Source of the DNA: Mikania micrantha
Taxonomy: Eukaryota; Streptophyta; Magnoliopsida; Asterales; Asteraceae
Assembly: GCA_009363875.1 (NCBI GenBank)
Contig: CM018694.1
Span: forward strand, 26,297,415 to 26,361,414
Direction: 5' to 3'
Length of the DNA: 64,000 nt
Under the pieces are notes generated by a model. That model saw only the letters and a program-made list of their open reading frames with translations. It was not told the DNA's origin and did not search any database. Position 1 is the stretch's first letter. Each line of letters begins with the position of its first letter. Shown here piece by piece: positions 11,651-22,852 of the stretch. A program made the translations under genes and the position numbers.

Positions 11651-13624
11651 TTATAAGACCATTGTTATGTGGTGTGGGATTTCTCATGTGAGACCACCGG
11701 TGAGTGGCGTTGAGACTGGTAGGTAAATTCATCTTTGTGTGGCATTAATATTTTCTTGTAACGTCACATTGTGTGGCCTTGGGGGTAAATCACATGTGTG
11801 AATTAAATAAGTAACGAATACAATGCCTTTGGGCTTTGGGCAGTTTGAATGATTAGCAATGGTTTATGTATGAACGTTGAATAAATAAATTATTAATTAA
11901 GATGATCTACACGTGGTGTAGACATCTATATTTGAAATATTGATTGAGATTGTCACACCCCCTTGCGCCGTGTGTGGAATCCACGACGCGGTGACGATAT
12001 GGTTGAATCATGCACAAGTATTGAATAAGAACAACCACAATGTATTACTAAATTTCATAATGTTTAGACCATTGTTTAGTTACAGACATTCAATCTATCT
12101 ACCAAAACAATGACAACTACGGACCCAAAAATATTGTTTACAAAATAAGACACAAACATGACAATTAAACAATTAGAATTTAATGGGTATCTAATCCATA
12201 CTAGCTTGTTTCTTCATCTCGTTCTATCTTAGAATGGTCCCCTTAGTTGTCCATTAGAATGCCTTAAACCTGATTACCTAAAACACGTGAAAAGTAACTG
12301 TCAACTACAAAAGTAGTTGGTGAGAACAATAGGTTTAACATTTGTAATTATGAATCTGCATTATAAGGCATATGTATAAATCAATGAATGAAATTACATG
12401 GATGGTTGCAACCCAAACTAACATCAAGTATGTAAAACGTGTCCAAATAGTCATCAGACTGTTTGCTAGAAAAACCAACATATATTCAAGTCCCAAACTA
12501 CGTTTGGAGTTAGAAAATTTGTCAGCAACTTTGAATAACCATAATGCATCCAACACTGCAGTTAGCTTTTAAAACAAATTTAAAAGCTAACTCCAGCTTG
12601 GTGTAAACGAATGTGTCCGCTTTCCCTTGTTGTGATCACCCAGTACTAACGCTAATGAATATGTAACTTGATGCGTGTATAAGTTTGTTCACAACGATGA
12701 ACACCATGCTTTTGAATACTTTGATTTGAAACCATTGATTTAATGCCGTATTTGATATTATGATTGAAAACCTTGCTTGAATGCCATGAATTGAATCCTT
12801 TGTTTGAACACCACCATGAAAACTATTGGTTGAATACCTTGTTTGAAACCTTTGATTTAATACATAGAATAGTGTCCTTGTATAGTAACAAGTTTTATAA
12901 AATAACCTTTCATGTAAATTAGATATAAAACAGTTTAATGATCCTTTTATAAAGCAATTTAGTAGAGCTTGTTAAACAGTGGATAAAACCATTATAAATG
13001 GTTGATAAATCCTTTGAAAATAGTTGAGAAATCCCTTGGATTTCTAGATTAAACCTGTAACATTGCAACAACAGCATAACTCTTGTATATGAAATATGAT
13101 TTGCACAAAGAATGTTTGTTCACGTGTTCCACCCCAAAACAGTTGAAAAACAGTAAAAGAGGGGCTAAATTTCTCACCTGTCTGCAGTAGACTCTGAACT
13201 ATAACAAGTAGCAAGTAGCAAACAAGACCTCTAACTGGTTCCTATATCATTGTAATCATACATAAGATATAAGATTTATGATTGTATAGACTTTGACTTA
13301 TTGATTGACTTGTGCTATCCTGATCTTGATTAACTCTTGATTTCTTGATCTCATGTTTATGAATGTTGTGTGAATTTGAATATCTTGATTGAGTCACTTG
13401 ATCGTTAACTAATTCTTGAAACAAAATGTGTCATGTTCTTTTATGCACAACTTGTGCACATAAAATAACAAGTGTTGATGATTTTTGATAACCATTGTTT
13501 AACATGTAAATTGAAGATATGTTACAATGCTTCTAAGCCCTTTTATGTTTATGACTTGATCATATAATTGGGTTATAGGTTACACTTAAACCAATCATGA
13601 TCATTTCATAATTAATGAAGAAAA

Positions 13625-13810
13625 AGGCCAAGCTTGGGCCTAAGCATTGGTTATTGGGCCCTTATGCCATATGTATAATGCATATGCCAATTGGGCCATA
13701 GTGGGCCGATTGTAACTCAACTGGGCCGAATTCTAAATTTCGACTTGATTGGAGTGGGTGTGGGCCGAACAATGTGTATATGGGCCAGTTTATGGGTTTG
13801 TTGGGCCATT
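13625..13810. repeat. TGGGCC-rich block in the solo LTR
   Basis: About eight TGGGCC or TTGGGCC words fall within 185 bases. TGGGCY is known as the site II element bound by TCP factors in plant promoters. Whether it acts here is unknown. Element C's LTR has a shorter version at 17618-17660. Confidence 0.6.
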
Positions 13811-13849
13811 CAACTGATGTTCGGCTAATGATTCCGAAATGCTCACATG

Positions 13850-14330
13850 TTACCAGCGAACCTTCTTGTGGACATTCTAGGTTCGGCTACATCCTAGGAG
13901 TCATAGGTTCGCCCATGCAATTGGTTCGTTCATCACGAGGGTTCGGAGGTAACATGCAAAGGTTCGGCCGGCTACATGGTTCGGCTAGGACGAAGAAAAA
14001 GATTCGCTCGTTCATGGAGAGTTCAGCTGATGCATGGGTTCGCCATGAGCTCAAAGGTTCGTTCATGTGCAAGATTCCAGCAAGGTTCGGTGTAGGTGCT
14101 AACAGAAAGGTTCGGCCATGGGGGAAGCTTCAGCCAAGAAGGTTCGTTCATGAATAAAAGGTTCGATGATGGTTCGTGTGATGCTCGAGGGTTCGCCTGG
14201 CAAGATAAGGTTCGTGTGATGGTTCGCGAGTTCGTGGGTTCGTGGATATGCGAAAAGGTTCGTGAGGCCCCTAAGGGTTCGGCTGATGTTCATCGAACAT
14301 ATAGGTTCGGCGACGGCTTGAATCTCACGA
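13850..14330. repeat. GGTTCG-rich array in the solo LTR
   Basis: AGGTTCG, GGTTCGGC and GGTTCGTG recur roughly every 20-30 bases with unrelated spacers. The same kind of block sits at the corresponding place in all the other long gypsy LTRs here (7080-7330 as GGCCGAA, 17940-18425, 27160-27480, 48880-49340 and 58600-59090). Confidence 0.8.
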
Positions 14331-14729
14331 ACCTGTGTGTTCTCATCTTCCTCATCAACTCTAACCTTCTATTTAAGGTTTCCCATGGTGTTGCTGCATG
14401 CGTGTGTGCTCTCATGAAGGTTGTGGCTCGGCTGAATCGGCTCAGAGATGGCTAGAACTTGGGTTTAGATAAATACATAAAAAAACCCTATTTTTAGTGA
14501 TCTTTCTCGAAGCATACCTCAATTTTGGCCGGACAAATCCATAGATATGTTGTACTTCCTTGTAGTACTCGACGAGAGCTACGCGTGGACGCCAAGAACA
14601 TCTAAATCCGTCAAGAAACGAAGGAGATACGCGCGTTTGAAGTTTAGATTTCTAGAGAGAGGTGGGAGACGAAAATCTAGAGAGAGAGAGGGTTGTTGCA
14701 GCAATAAATGAAGGAAAAGCCTTCTTCAA

Positions 14730-14740
14730 GGCTTTTATAC
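14730..14740 (-). promoter_or_regulatory. TATA box of the solo LTR
   Basis: GTATAAAAGCC on the minus strand lies about 670 bases inside the LTR start, with GAGAGAGAG/CTCTCTCTC sequence just downstream, as in element B. It is a plausible LTR promoter. Confidence 0.6.
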
Positions 14741-15408
14741 TACGAGTGGTATTCGGGATCGTTTCGTTTGCTCGGTTCGCGCTTTCGTCGCGTTTCTGGA
14801 AATTTTACGCGGTTTAAATAAAATAGTTATTATTCTCATCATCTTGATGAGTTTCAAAATTTTAAAAATGTAAAATAAATTATTTCACTTATTTTTACAC
14901 TTCGTTCGTTGACAGACCGTTAAACAACCACAATTACGTGTATACCCGCAATCGCGTACGTTTTTTGATCGTATATTTATTGTTGTTTAATCATAATTAT
15001 AAGTTCAACATTCATATCGTTATGGATCGTCACCCATAATTATACTCAGTCTCGCTTACGTATTACGATTTTTGTTTAATTAATTCGTTTGTCATACTAT
15101 TCGTCTAAACACTACGCACTAACACTATCCCATTCCACCGAACGCAATATATGTATAGGGCATACCCTAGAGTTTAGCTACCTGCCTTATCTGACGCCGT
15201 CCCACCCCTGTTTCGATATAATACGATACTGTTGTTGCCTAGCGAAATCGACTGTAAATAGATAATGCATACTTGTTCCTATTTAATTAGGCTCCTATAA
15301 CACAGAAACACAATCATGAACATATGAATCACATTGACTGATTGGACATGAATACACATTGTTCTAACACTGTTGACGACTACCATGACTAAATGTACAG
15401 ATGTTACA

Positions 15409-15823
15409 GAGATGATCTACAAGTGATGTAGACATCTACATTTGAAATTGCTAACTAGGATGATGAACAAGTGGTGTAGACACCTATATTTTAAATGCTA
15501 ATTGAAATAAACTACAACTGGTGTAGATTTTTGTATATAATTGTGGTGTTAAGGCGTGTGGTCTAGTATGTGGTTGGCAGTGGGAGAAAGCATACGCATT
15601 ACAAGTATGTATTGTATGATGTGTCTTAAATCTTTTAAATGATTGTAGAATGGTGGTGTCTATACTCGTGGTGGAGTCCAGTCCTAAATGAATGAATACA
15701 TTCAATGCGGGTGAAAATTATGAACAAATTGTATGGTGATGGAAACTAAATCTTCTAAATCCCAAGACACTAACTAAGGCACAATCATGTTGTATCAAAG
15801 AGGCGGTGGGTTGGCGGCTGGGT
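15409..15823 (+). mobile_element. Leader of element F1, second part
   Basis: F1 leader resumes at the second GAGAT. It contains TCTACA/TGTAGA within GATG/CATC (15411-15436), which is almost a copy of the inverted repeat at 11901-11926, and CTACA/TGTAG near 15513-15528. There is no gene. It ends where element C's LTR begins. Confidence 0.65.
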
Positions 15824-18800
15824 TGTCACACCCCAAGCCGGCGGGATTGGATCGGAGTCATCGTCGGGCAGAAGGTTCTCGGGGCGCGATATCGTGAGTG
15901 ATAATCAAAGTGATCAGATTGTTTACATTGCACATGATATAAATGAGAAATGCTAAATAGAATAGAATTACAAAGTTAAATTACATCCGTATCGTTCATA
16001 ATTTAACAATGTAAATCTATCATAACATCATAAAATATCTATCTTGTAACTGCACAAGATATACAAAATAATTGTATAATGATGTTCCAAAATATGCAGG
16101 TCCAAAAATAATAAGTCTTCTAACTAAAGTCCTAGTCCAAAAGCATAAGCTTCTTAATAGACTTGTTCGTCACCTGAGAAGTCATGCAAAAATAAAGTCA
16201 ACACATGGTTGGTGAGTTCATATGGTTTAGTAATTGAAAATGATTTGTAAACCTTTTTCGGTAAAGACCCTAACCTCATTAACATCACATGTTATATCCA
16301 AATCGGTATGCTTATATATAGGGCATATGTAAGGTCGAACTTACCGCCCGCCCAGCCAACATCCCACCACATACTAATCCACATATGACACTGTTGTTAA
16401 GCATAGTCAAGCATTTTTACCTAACACACACTTCCGTTCACAATAGTTCAAATGTACACTCAAGACCTTTGTTAAACCTTCGGGTAACAACCTTAATCTC
16501 ATTAACTCAGTGATTCTTCAGTTCTTTGTTCCTGTAAATACAACAATTTGGAATCCTTGTTGATTCCTTAAGTTCATCACAACATGATCAACCACAGTAA
16601 TTGTATGAACAGTCATAAATGCTTAATTAATTAAATAAATAAACATTTAATAAAATCTAAGTCCTAATGATTGGGCCTTGGTCAACTCGAGTGGACTAGT
16701 CTAGCAATCAGGTACTTAGTAGTTAGGGGTTCTGTAAATATCATCAAACATATGACCTACAAATCAAACGGTCCAGCTAGGACTTCTTGAAATGTAAGGT
16801 TTTTGTTTCGTACTTGATTCGTTTTCTTTCGTCCCTTGTTTCGTATCGTTTCGTTGGCATATGTTATCTTTGATATTTCCCAGACTTTCCCCTTAAAATG
16901 ATTTGTTGATTCGTTGAACTCACACACTTGTTTCGTCCAAATAGTTTCGTTTGATTCGTTGAACTCCCACACTTGTTTCGTCAAAATAGTTTTGTTTGAT
17001 TCGTTGAAATGTTTAGTTTAATTCAATTACCCACTTAAATCATAAGTAGATAAACTTAGTAAAAGCTGCATAAAATTTACCTAGACATGATCTAGGATAT
17101 CATTCATACATGTAAAACATATTGGATTTAAAAGCATTTAAGTAAACAACTTAAATAAACAGTTTACGCACGCTTCTCAGCCCCGTGTTTTAAAACAAAA
17201 ATGCTTTGAAAAGGGGCAATGAACTCAATTGTGTTGCTATGTAACTGATATATCACAAAATGCACGCTCATTCTTGTAGCTTAGGTCTCTTTAGTTCCTG
17301 AGTTGTTTTAAAAGAATTCGAATACTATAAGTACACGTATTAGCCGTCGCACCTAAGGTTTGGTCTTGGTGTGTGTAACTAAGTGTCCTAATTTACTAAG
17401 TTTTTCTATGATCTAATCTAATCAATCTAACTTAATTACCCATTGGTGACCCATAGCCCAAAGTTAGTTACAACAAATCTTTAATTGTCATGTTTAATAA
17501 TTTTATTTTAAGTTAAAAACATCAATTAAGAAAATCATTCAATTTAATAAATCATTCTCCAAACATTTCCTTTTTATCAAATATCGTTACTTGAATTAAA
17601 ACACATCTAAACGATGATGGGCCCTAATTAAGCCCCATTGGGCCCAATTAGGCCCATTGAGGGTGTTTGTTTCATTATCGATCACCATTCAAGTTCCTTG
17701 CATTATTTGACATAGCCCATTAACTTATACATAAGTTAATTATCCACGTTGAGGACCTTTCCCATAGGCTAGTGTTTAAGATGTAGTTAACCCCTCATGA
17801 TTTAGGCAGTAGATTTATGAAATAAACCCTACCTATTGGCCCATGCACACACACACGTAATATATTCCATGCATGCATGTATCCTTGAATTCCCATGAAT
17901 TACACCACCCTAATTTGCCATGTTTCATTGAATTTAAGTTGTACGTCTCACTGGCCAGCGAACCTTTGGACCCAGGCCAAGGTTCGGCTAAGTAGTAGAG
18001 AGGTTCGGCAAATCTAGAGGAGTCCTAGGGTTCGGCTGCCATTTCCCATGCACTAAAGGTTTGGCCCCAAGGTTCCATTTGACACCCTAACTCCAACGAA
18101 CCTTTAGGGTTCGGTCGTTAGGTTCGGCCTTCAAACGGGTTCGTCGGTCATGTAATTGGTTCGTAGTTTCATAGGTTCGGTCAACCCATGCGAGCAGGTT
18201 CGTTGAACCATGAGGTTCTCCACCCTAGGTTCGTGAGACCTAGGGCTCGCAGTCATTAGGTTCGTTGGGGAATGGTTCGGCCGTTACATGGGTTCGTGAA
18301 GCTAGGAGGTTCGTGGGTGGAGACAGGTTCGTTGCAGGGTGGTGTAAGGTTTGTCTCCCATGTACAGCGGTTTCGGGTTCGGCCCAACTCTCAAAGGTTC
18401 GGCCGCCTGGATAAGCCACGAACCTGTATCATCTTCCCCTCCTAATGAGCTCAAACCTGTTACAATTTAGTCCCCATAGCCTACCAGTTGCGTGCAAGTG
18501 ATTATACTAGGATTTTCTAAGTTCGTAGGTCGGTTATACATTCAACAACAACAAAAATCGTGACACCCATCCTTAACCAAATTTAAAACCAAGATTTACC
18601 TCAAATATTCTGGATGAATGCTCAACTAATTCGTACTTCCTTGATCTACGTTGTGTGGGGATCGTTTTGACACCAAGAATGCTCGAATCCAATGAGAAAT
18701 GAGCTCTAGATCTTAGAGAGAAGTTGGGTGGTTTTTTTATAGAGAGAGGGTGACGAGTAGAGAGAGGGGATGAGGTTGGTGAATGAATTTATGGCATTTA

Positions 18801-19481
18801 ATTGCCATAATTAATGGCTCAACACACCCGGTTGTTCGGTCTCGTTCGGTTTCGCGTAAAATGTCGTTTTCTCACGGTTTTTCGAAACAAAACGTCGCAG
18901 TTTATAAAATAAGATTTATAAAATTATTCTAAGAGGTTATTCCTAGTAAATTAACTAATATCTTTTATTTATTTTAAATTCTCAAAATGTTAATTTACGG
19001 TTTAAATTGAATCGTATGGTTGTCGCGTGTATTCGTTCGAATCGTCACCCGTACGAACACGACGATAACCATACTTTTCAATATTGTTTTCTAATTATCG
19101 AACACCATTCAGAACATTAAACTTTCAGATTTATTCGTACAGATCGTCACCTATACGAATAATCCGTCAATTTAGCATTCACATAACAACATCCGTGTGT
19201 TTTGTGCTGTAAATCCTCACATACGTTTATACATAAAAATATCCTAACAAATAATCCCATGATGGTTCTATGTTGCCAGATAATTATCTGACTCAAGAAC
19301 CTTAGTTCTGAACTTTGTTTCTCGAAAATGATCCTGAATTCACTGTTTGATAATACGAAATGATAATGACTTATGATTTTGAACATAATATACAATGAAA
19401 ACATATAGTTCGTACCGGTTTACTTTTCATATTACTGTTTGAGATCACTATTCCGATGACGGTTCCGGCACTGATGTTACA
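15824..19481 (-). repeat. 3' LTR of element C
   Basis: It starts on the minus strand with TGTAACATCAGTGCCGGAAC at 19481, right after the polypurine tract, and ends with GGGTGTGACA at 15824. It contains a GGTTCG block (17940-18425), a TATA-like CTATAAAAA near 18735-18745, a TGGGCC block, a hairpin module near 16310-16375 and AACGAATC repeats near 16800-17010. The small ORFs here are not coding. Confidence 0.9.
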
Positions 19482-19490
19482 GTCTCCCCT
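19482..19490 (-). other. Polypurine tract of element C
   Basis: AGGGGAGAC on the minus strand directly abuts the TGTAACATC start of the 3' LTR, the standard plus-strand primer position. Confidence 0.85.
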
Positions 19491-19515
19491 TGTTAAAGAA
19501 ATTTTGTCCCGAAAT

Positions 19516-21090
19516 TTAAGAATTATTATCGGGTACAGCTTCCTCTTCAAACAGTTGGGGATACTTTGACTTCATGTGATCTTCACGTTCCCAAGTTAAC
19601 TCGGGTCCGCGCCTTGAGTTCCATCAAACCTTTACAATTGGAATACGGCTTCGCCTTAGTTGTTTCACCTTGCGATCCATAATCTCCAAAGGTTCCTCGA
19701 TAAAGTGTAACTGTTCATCTACTTGAATTTCTTGAATTGGAATGACGAGTGATTCGTCAGCAAGGCATTTCTTTAAGTTTGAGACATGAAACACGTCATG
19801 AACACCACTGAGCTCATCTGGTAATCCAAGTCGATACGCGACAGGACCAATACGTTCGATGATTTCGAACGGTCCCACATATCGTTGTGCCAATTTGCCT
19901 TTCTTTCCAAAACGTACTACACCCTTCCATGGGGATACCTTCAACATGACACGGTCACCCACTTGGAATTCCAACGGCTTGCGTCGTTTGTCTGCTCTTT
20001 TTTCTGCTCCTTGTTGCTTGTAGTCTTCTTTGAATCCGAGCAATCTTGTCGGTAGTCTCTTGTACAAGTTCGGGCCCAGTTATGCGGTTATCTCCTACCT
20101 TGGTCCAACAGATCGGTGATCGACATTTCCGGCCATAAAGAGCCTTGAATGGTGCACATCCGATGCTGCTGTGGTAACTGTTATTGTAAGAGAACTCAAT
20201 CAATGGCAAATGGGAATCCTAGTTCCCACCAAAATCCAACACACAGGTTCTTAACATGTCCTCTAGGGTTTGAATAGTACGTTCGCTTTGACCATCCGTT
20301 TGTGGGTGGTAAGCTGTACTTAGATTTAACTGCGTCCCTAGAGATTTCTGAAGTGACTGCTAGAACCTTGATGTAAATCTGCTGTCTCGATCATAAATAA
20401 TAGACAATGGCACACCGTGTCGTACCACTATCTTGTTGATGTACAATCTTGCCAGTTTATCCATCGTGAAGGTCTCACGCATCGGCAAGAAGTGAGCAGA
20501 TTTCGTCAAACGGTCAATGATCACCCAAATTGTATCATGACCACTGGAAGTGCGGGGTAGCTTGGTAATGAAATCCATAGCTATTTTTTCCCACTTCCAG
20601 AGCGGAATCTCAGGCTGTTCCAGTAACCCAGACGGTCTCTGGTGTTCCGCCTTTACCTTCGCACACGTGAGACACTGACCGACGTACTCGGCAATGTCTT
20701 TCTTCATTCCTGGCCACCAATAAAATCCCCGCAAGTCTTGGTACATTTTATCAGCGCCTGGATGAACAGAGTATTTTGTCTTGTGTGCTTCATCGAAGAT
20801 AAGTCTTCTTAATTCATCTACCACAGGAATCCATACATGATCCTTATAGTAAATGATTCCATCAGGCTTCGTATCAAATTGTTTCTCTACTCCACAGTCA
20901 AGTTCTTTCTTTAGATTTCCTCAATCTAGTGCTTCTTGTTGTGCTTGAATAACCTTGTCCCTTAAACTGGTCTGCACAGTCATTCCCATTGCTCAAACGT
21001 GCAAGGGTTTGACCCGTTCCTTCCGGCTCAAGGCATCAGTTACCACGGTCGCCTTTCCCGGATGGTACTTGATCACACAATCGTAATCAT
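19516..21090 (-). pseudogene. pol: RNase H end, integrase and chromodomain of element C (broken)
   Basis: Integrase inserts the cDNA into the genome. From about 20824 downward: the HHCC zinc region (DEAHKTKYSVHPGADK then CLTCAKVK), MDFITKLP near 20570, YDRDSRF near 20380 (the D after it is kept), then AYHPQTNGQSER near 20310. A frame shift near 20050 leads into VGDRVMLKVSPWKGV and the GPFEIIERIG region. The C-terminus has the chromodomain-type tail WNSRRGPELTWERED, after an in-frame TGA where related copies have arginine. Such tails guide chromoviruses to marked chromatin. The coding end is the TAA at 19516-19518. The region just below 21090 holds the shifted end of RNase H. Confidence 0.87.
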
Positions 21091-22413
21091 TCAGAAGCTC
21101 AACCAACGGTGTTGTCGCATGTTAAGTTCCTTCTGATCAAAGATGTGCTGCAAACTTTTGTGATCAGTATATATGGTACACTTAGTGCCATATAAGTAAT
21201 GCCTCCAAATCTTCAATGCAAAGATTACTACTCCCAGTTCAAGATCATGTGTAGTGTAGTTCTTCTTATGAACTTTTAACTGCCTTGATGCATAAGCAAT
21301 AACTTTGTCCCGTTGCATTAGTACGCAACCTAGTCCCTGATGAGAGAAGTCATTGCATCCTTCTGGGAGAGATAGGATTGGAGCATTACACAATTTGTGT
21401 TTCAAGGTCTGGAAAGCATCCTTTTGTCTCTGCTCCCAGAAAAACGGTTCACTTTTCTGAGTTAGTTTGGTGAGTGGCAAGTCTATCTTTGAAAAGTTTG
21501 AGATGAACCTTCTGTAATAACCCGCCAATCCCAAAAAAGATCGTATCTCCGTCGGTGTCTTCGGAGTGTCCCAGTTCTTTATCGCCTCGATCTTGGCAAG
21601 ATCCACGTGTATTCCCTCGCTGTTGACTATGTGGCCCAGAAATTGAACTTCTCTTAGCCAAAATTCACACTTAGAGAATTTGGCATAAAGCTTCTTTTCC
21701 TTCAAAAGCTCCAAGATCTTCCTGAGGTGTTGCTCGTGTTCTGTTTTGTTCTTGGAATAAATCAGTATGTCATCAATAAAGACAATGACAAACTGATCCA
21801 GATACGGCTTGCACACTCGGTTCATGAGATCCATGAAAACCGCTGGTGCATTTGTCAATCCGAAAGGCATCACCATGAATTCGTAATGCCCGTATCTTGT
21901 TCGGAATGCCGTCTTCGGTATGTCTTCGTCTTGAACTCTAAGCTGATGATACCCAGAACGCAAGTCAATCTTTGAGAAGTATTGCGCTCCTTGCAGTTGG
22001 TCAAACAGATCATCAAGCCTCGGCAATGGATACCGAGTCTTGATGGTCAGTTTGTTCAGCTCACGGTAATTTATGCACATTCTGAACGATCCGTCTTTCT
22101 TTTTCACGAACAGGACCGGAGCTCCCCAAGGTGAGAAGCTCGGTCTGATGAATCCTTTATCAAGTAGCTCCTGCAACTGATTTGACAATTCCTGCATCTC
22201 AGAAGGTGCTAACCTGTAAGGAGATTTAGCAACAGGAGTTGCTCCAGGAATTAAGTCAATACGAAACTTTACCGGTCGCACAGGTGGCAAACCTGGTAGG
22301 TCTTCTGGAAACACTTCAAGATATTCTTTCACCATGGGTACATCTTGAATCTTTGTCTTGTCTTTCTCCTTCTCCACCACAGGAGCCAGGAATGCAACGC
22401 ACCGCTTTAGCAA
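21091..22413 (-). pseudogene. pol: Reverse transcriptase and part of RNase H of element C
   Basis: This is an open frame of about 440 codons, the longest intact RT here. It runs from the linker before RT (VKEYLEVFPEDLPGLPP) through GFIRPSFSPWGAPVLF, SKIDLRSGYHQLRV, catalytic FIDDILIYS near 21770, FLGLAGYYRRFISNFSK, and into RNase H. RNase H is damaged: where A' has DDFVVYCDASHQGLG, this copy reads NDFSHQGLG, so six residues including the first catalytic aspartate are gone. The frame opens inside a 181-bp duplication and is lost at 21090. RT residues look complete, but RNase H should be inactive. Confidence 0.88.
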
Positions 22414-22586
22414 CAGGAGTTGCTCCAGGAATTAAGTCAATACGAAACTCTACCGGTCGCACAGGTGGCAAACCTGGTAGGTCTTCAGGAAACACTTCAA
22501 GATATTCTTTCACCATGGGTACATCTTGAATCTTTGTCTTGTCTTTCTCCTTCTCCACCACATGAGCCAGGAATGCAACGCACCGC
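22225..22586 (-). repeat. 181-bp tandem duplication inside pol of element C
   Basis: Units 22225-22405 and 22406-22586 are direct copies with about three differences. The unit covers the linker between protease and RT. As 181 is not a multiple of three, it throws RT out of frame with protease. Elements A and B have a single copy. Confidence 0.93.
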
Positions 22587-22852
22587 TTCTGTAGACACTT
22601 ACGCACCTTTATGCAAGAGATGATTTTGACACTTCGTTTTGCTTGATCCCCTTTAACTTCCAACACGCGATCACTCGGTAATGGAATACGAAGCAGCTTT
22701 TCCGAAAAGACGACTTCCACTCGAATAGTAGAAAGCCAATCCATCCCAGCAATGATATCGAAACTACCCAACTCCATCGGTATCAAATCGATGGCGAATG
22801 TATGACCATTAAGTGTCAATGGGCAATTCCTGTAAACTGTACTAACTGTAAT
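22587..22852 (-). pseudogene. pol: Protease C-terminal part and linker of element C
   Basis: This continues from gag-protease after an in-frame TAG at about 22850-22852. It encodes the second half of the aspartic protease domain (IDLIPMELGSFDIIAGMDWL) and the linker to RT (LPSDRVLEVKGDQ, CVAFLAHVVEKEKDK). It runs into the 181-bp duplication, which shifts its frame. Confidence 0.82.

Larger units (their letters stand above)
10217..11950 (+). mobile_element. Leader of element F1, first part
   Basis: This is a long untranslated leader with no ORF of note. It is packed with short inverted repeats: AAATAAGAA/TTCTTATTT outside TTCACA/TGTGAA (11042-11080), GTTTGAC/GTCAAAC (11084-11105), two TTCACA/TGTGAA (11108-11124 and 11141-11157), AATCACA/TGTGATT (11190-11208) and TCTACA/TGTAGA within GATG/CATC (11901-11926). 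A 55-bp tandem array occupies 11257-11650. The solo LTR interrupts it after 11950. Confidence 0.7.
11951..15408 (-). mobile_element. Solo gypsy LTR with GAGAT target duplication
   Basis: TGTCACACCC at 11951 and TGTTACA ending at 15408 are the two LTR ends (minus orientation). They are flanked by GAGAT at 11946-11950 and 15409-15413. No internal region is present, so this is a solo LTR left by recombination between the two LTRs of a full element. The surrounding F1 leader continues cleanly on both sides. The LTR holds a TATA box near 14735, GGTTCG- and TGGGCC-rich blocks, and the hairpin module near 15145-15205. Apparent ORFs inside it are chance products. Confidence 0.93.

Noticed and set aside
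13774..14157. 127-codon frame in the solo LTR as a gene
   Set aside because: It runs over the GGTTCG array, is repetitive, and lies in the transcribed leader of an LTR; no relative at the other GGTTCG blocks keeps it.
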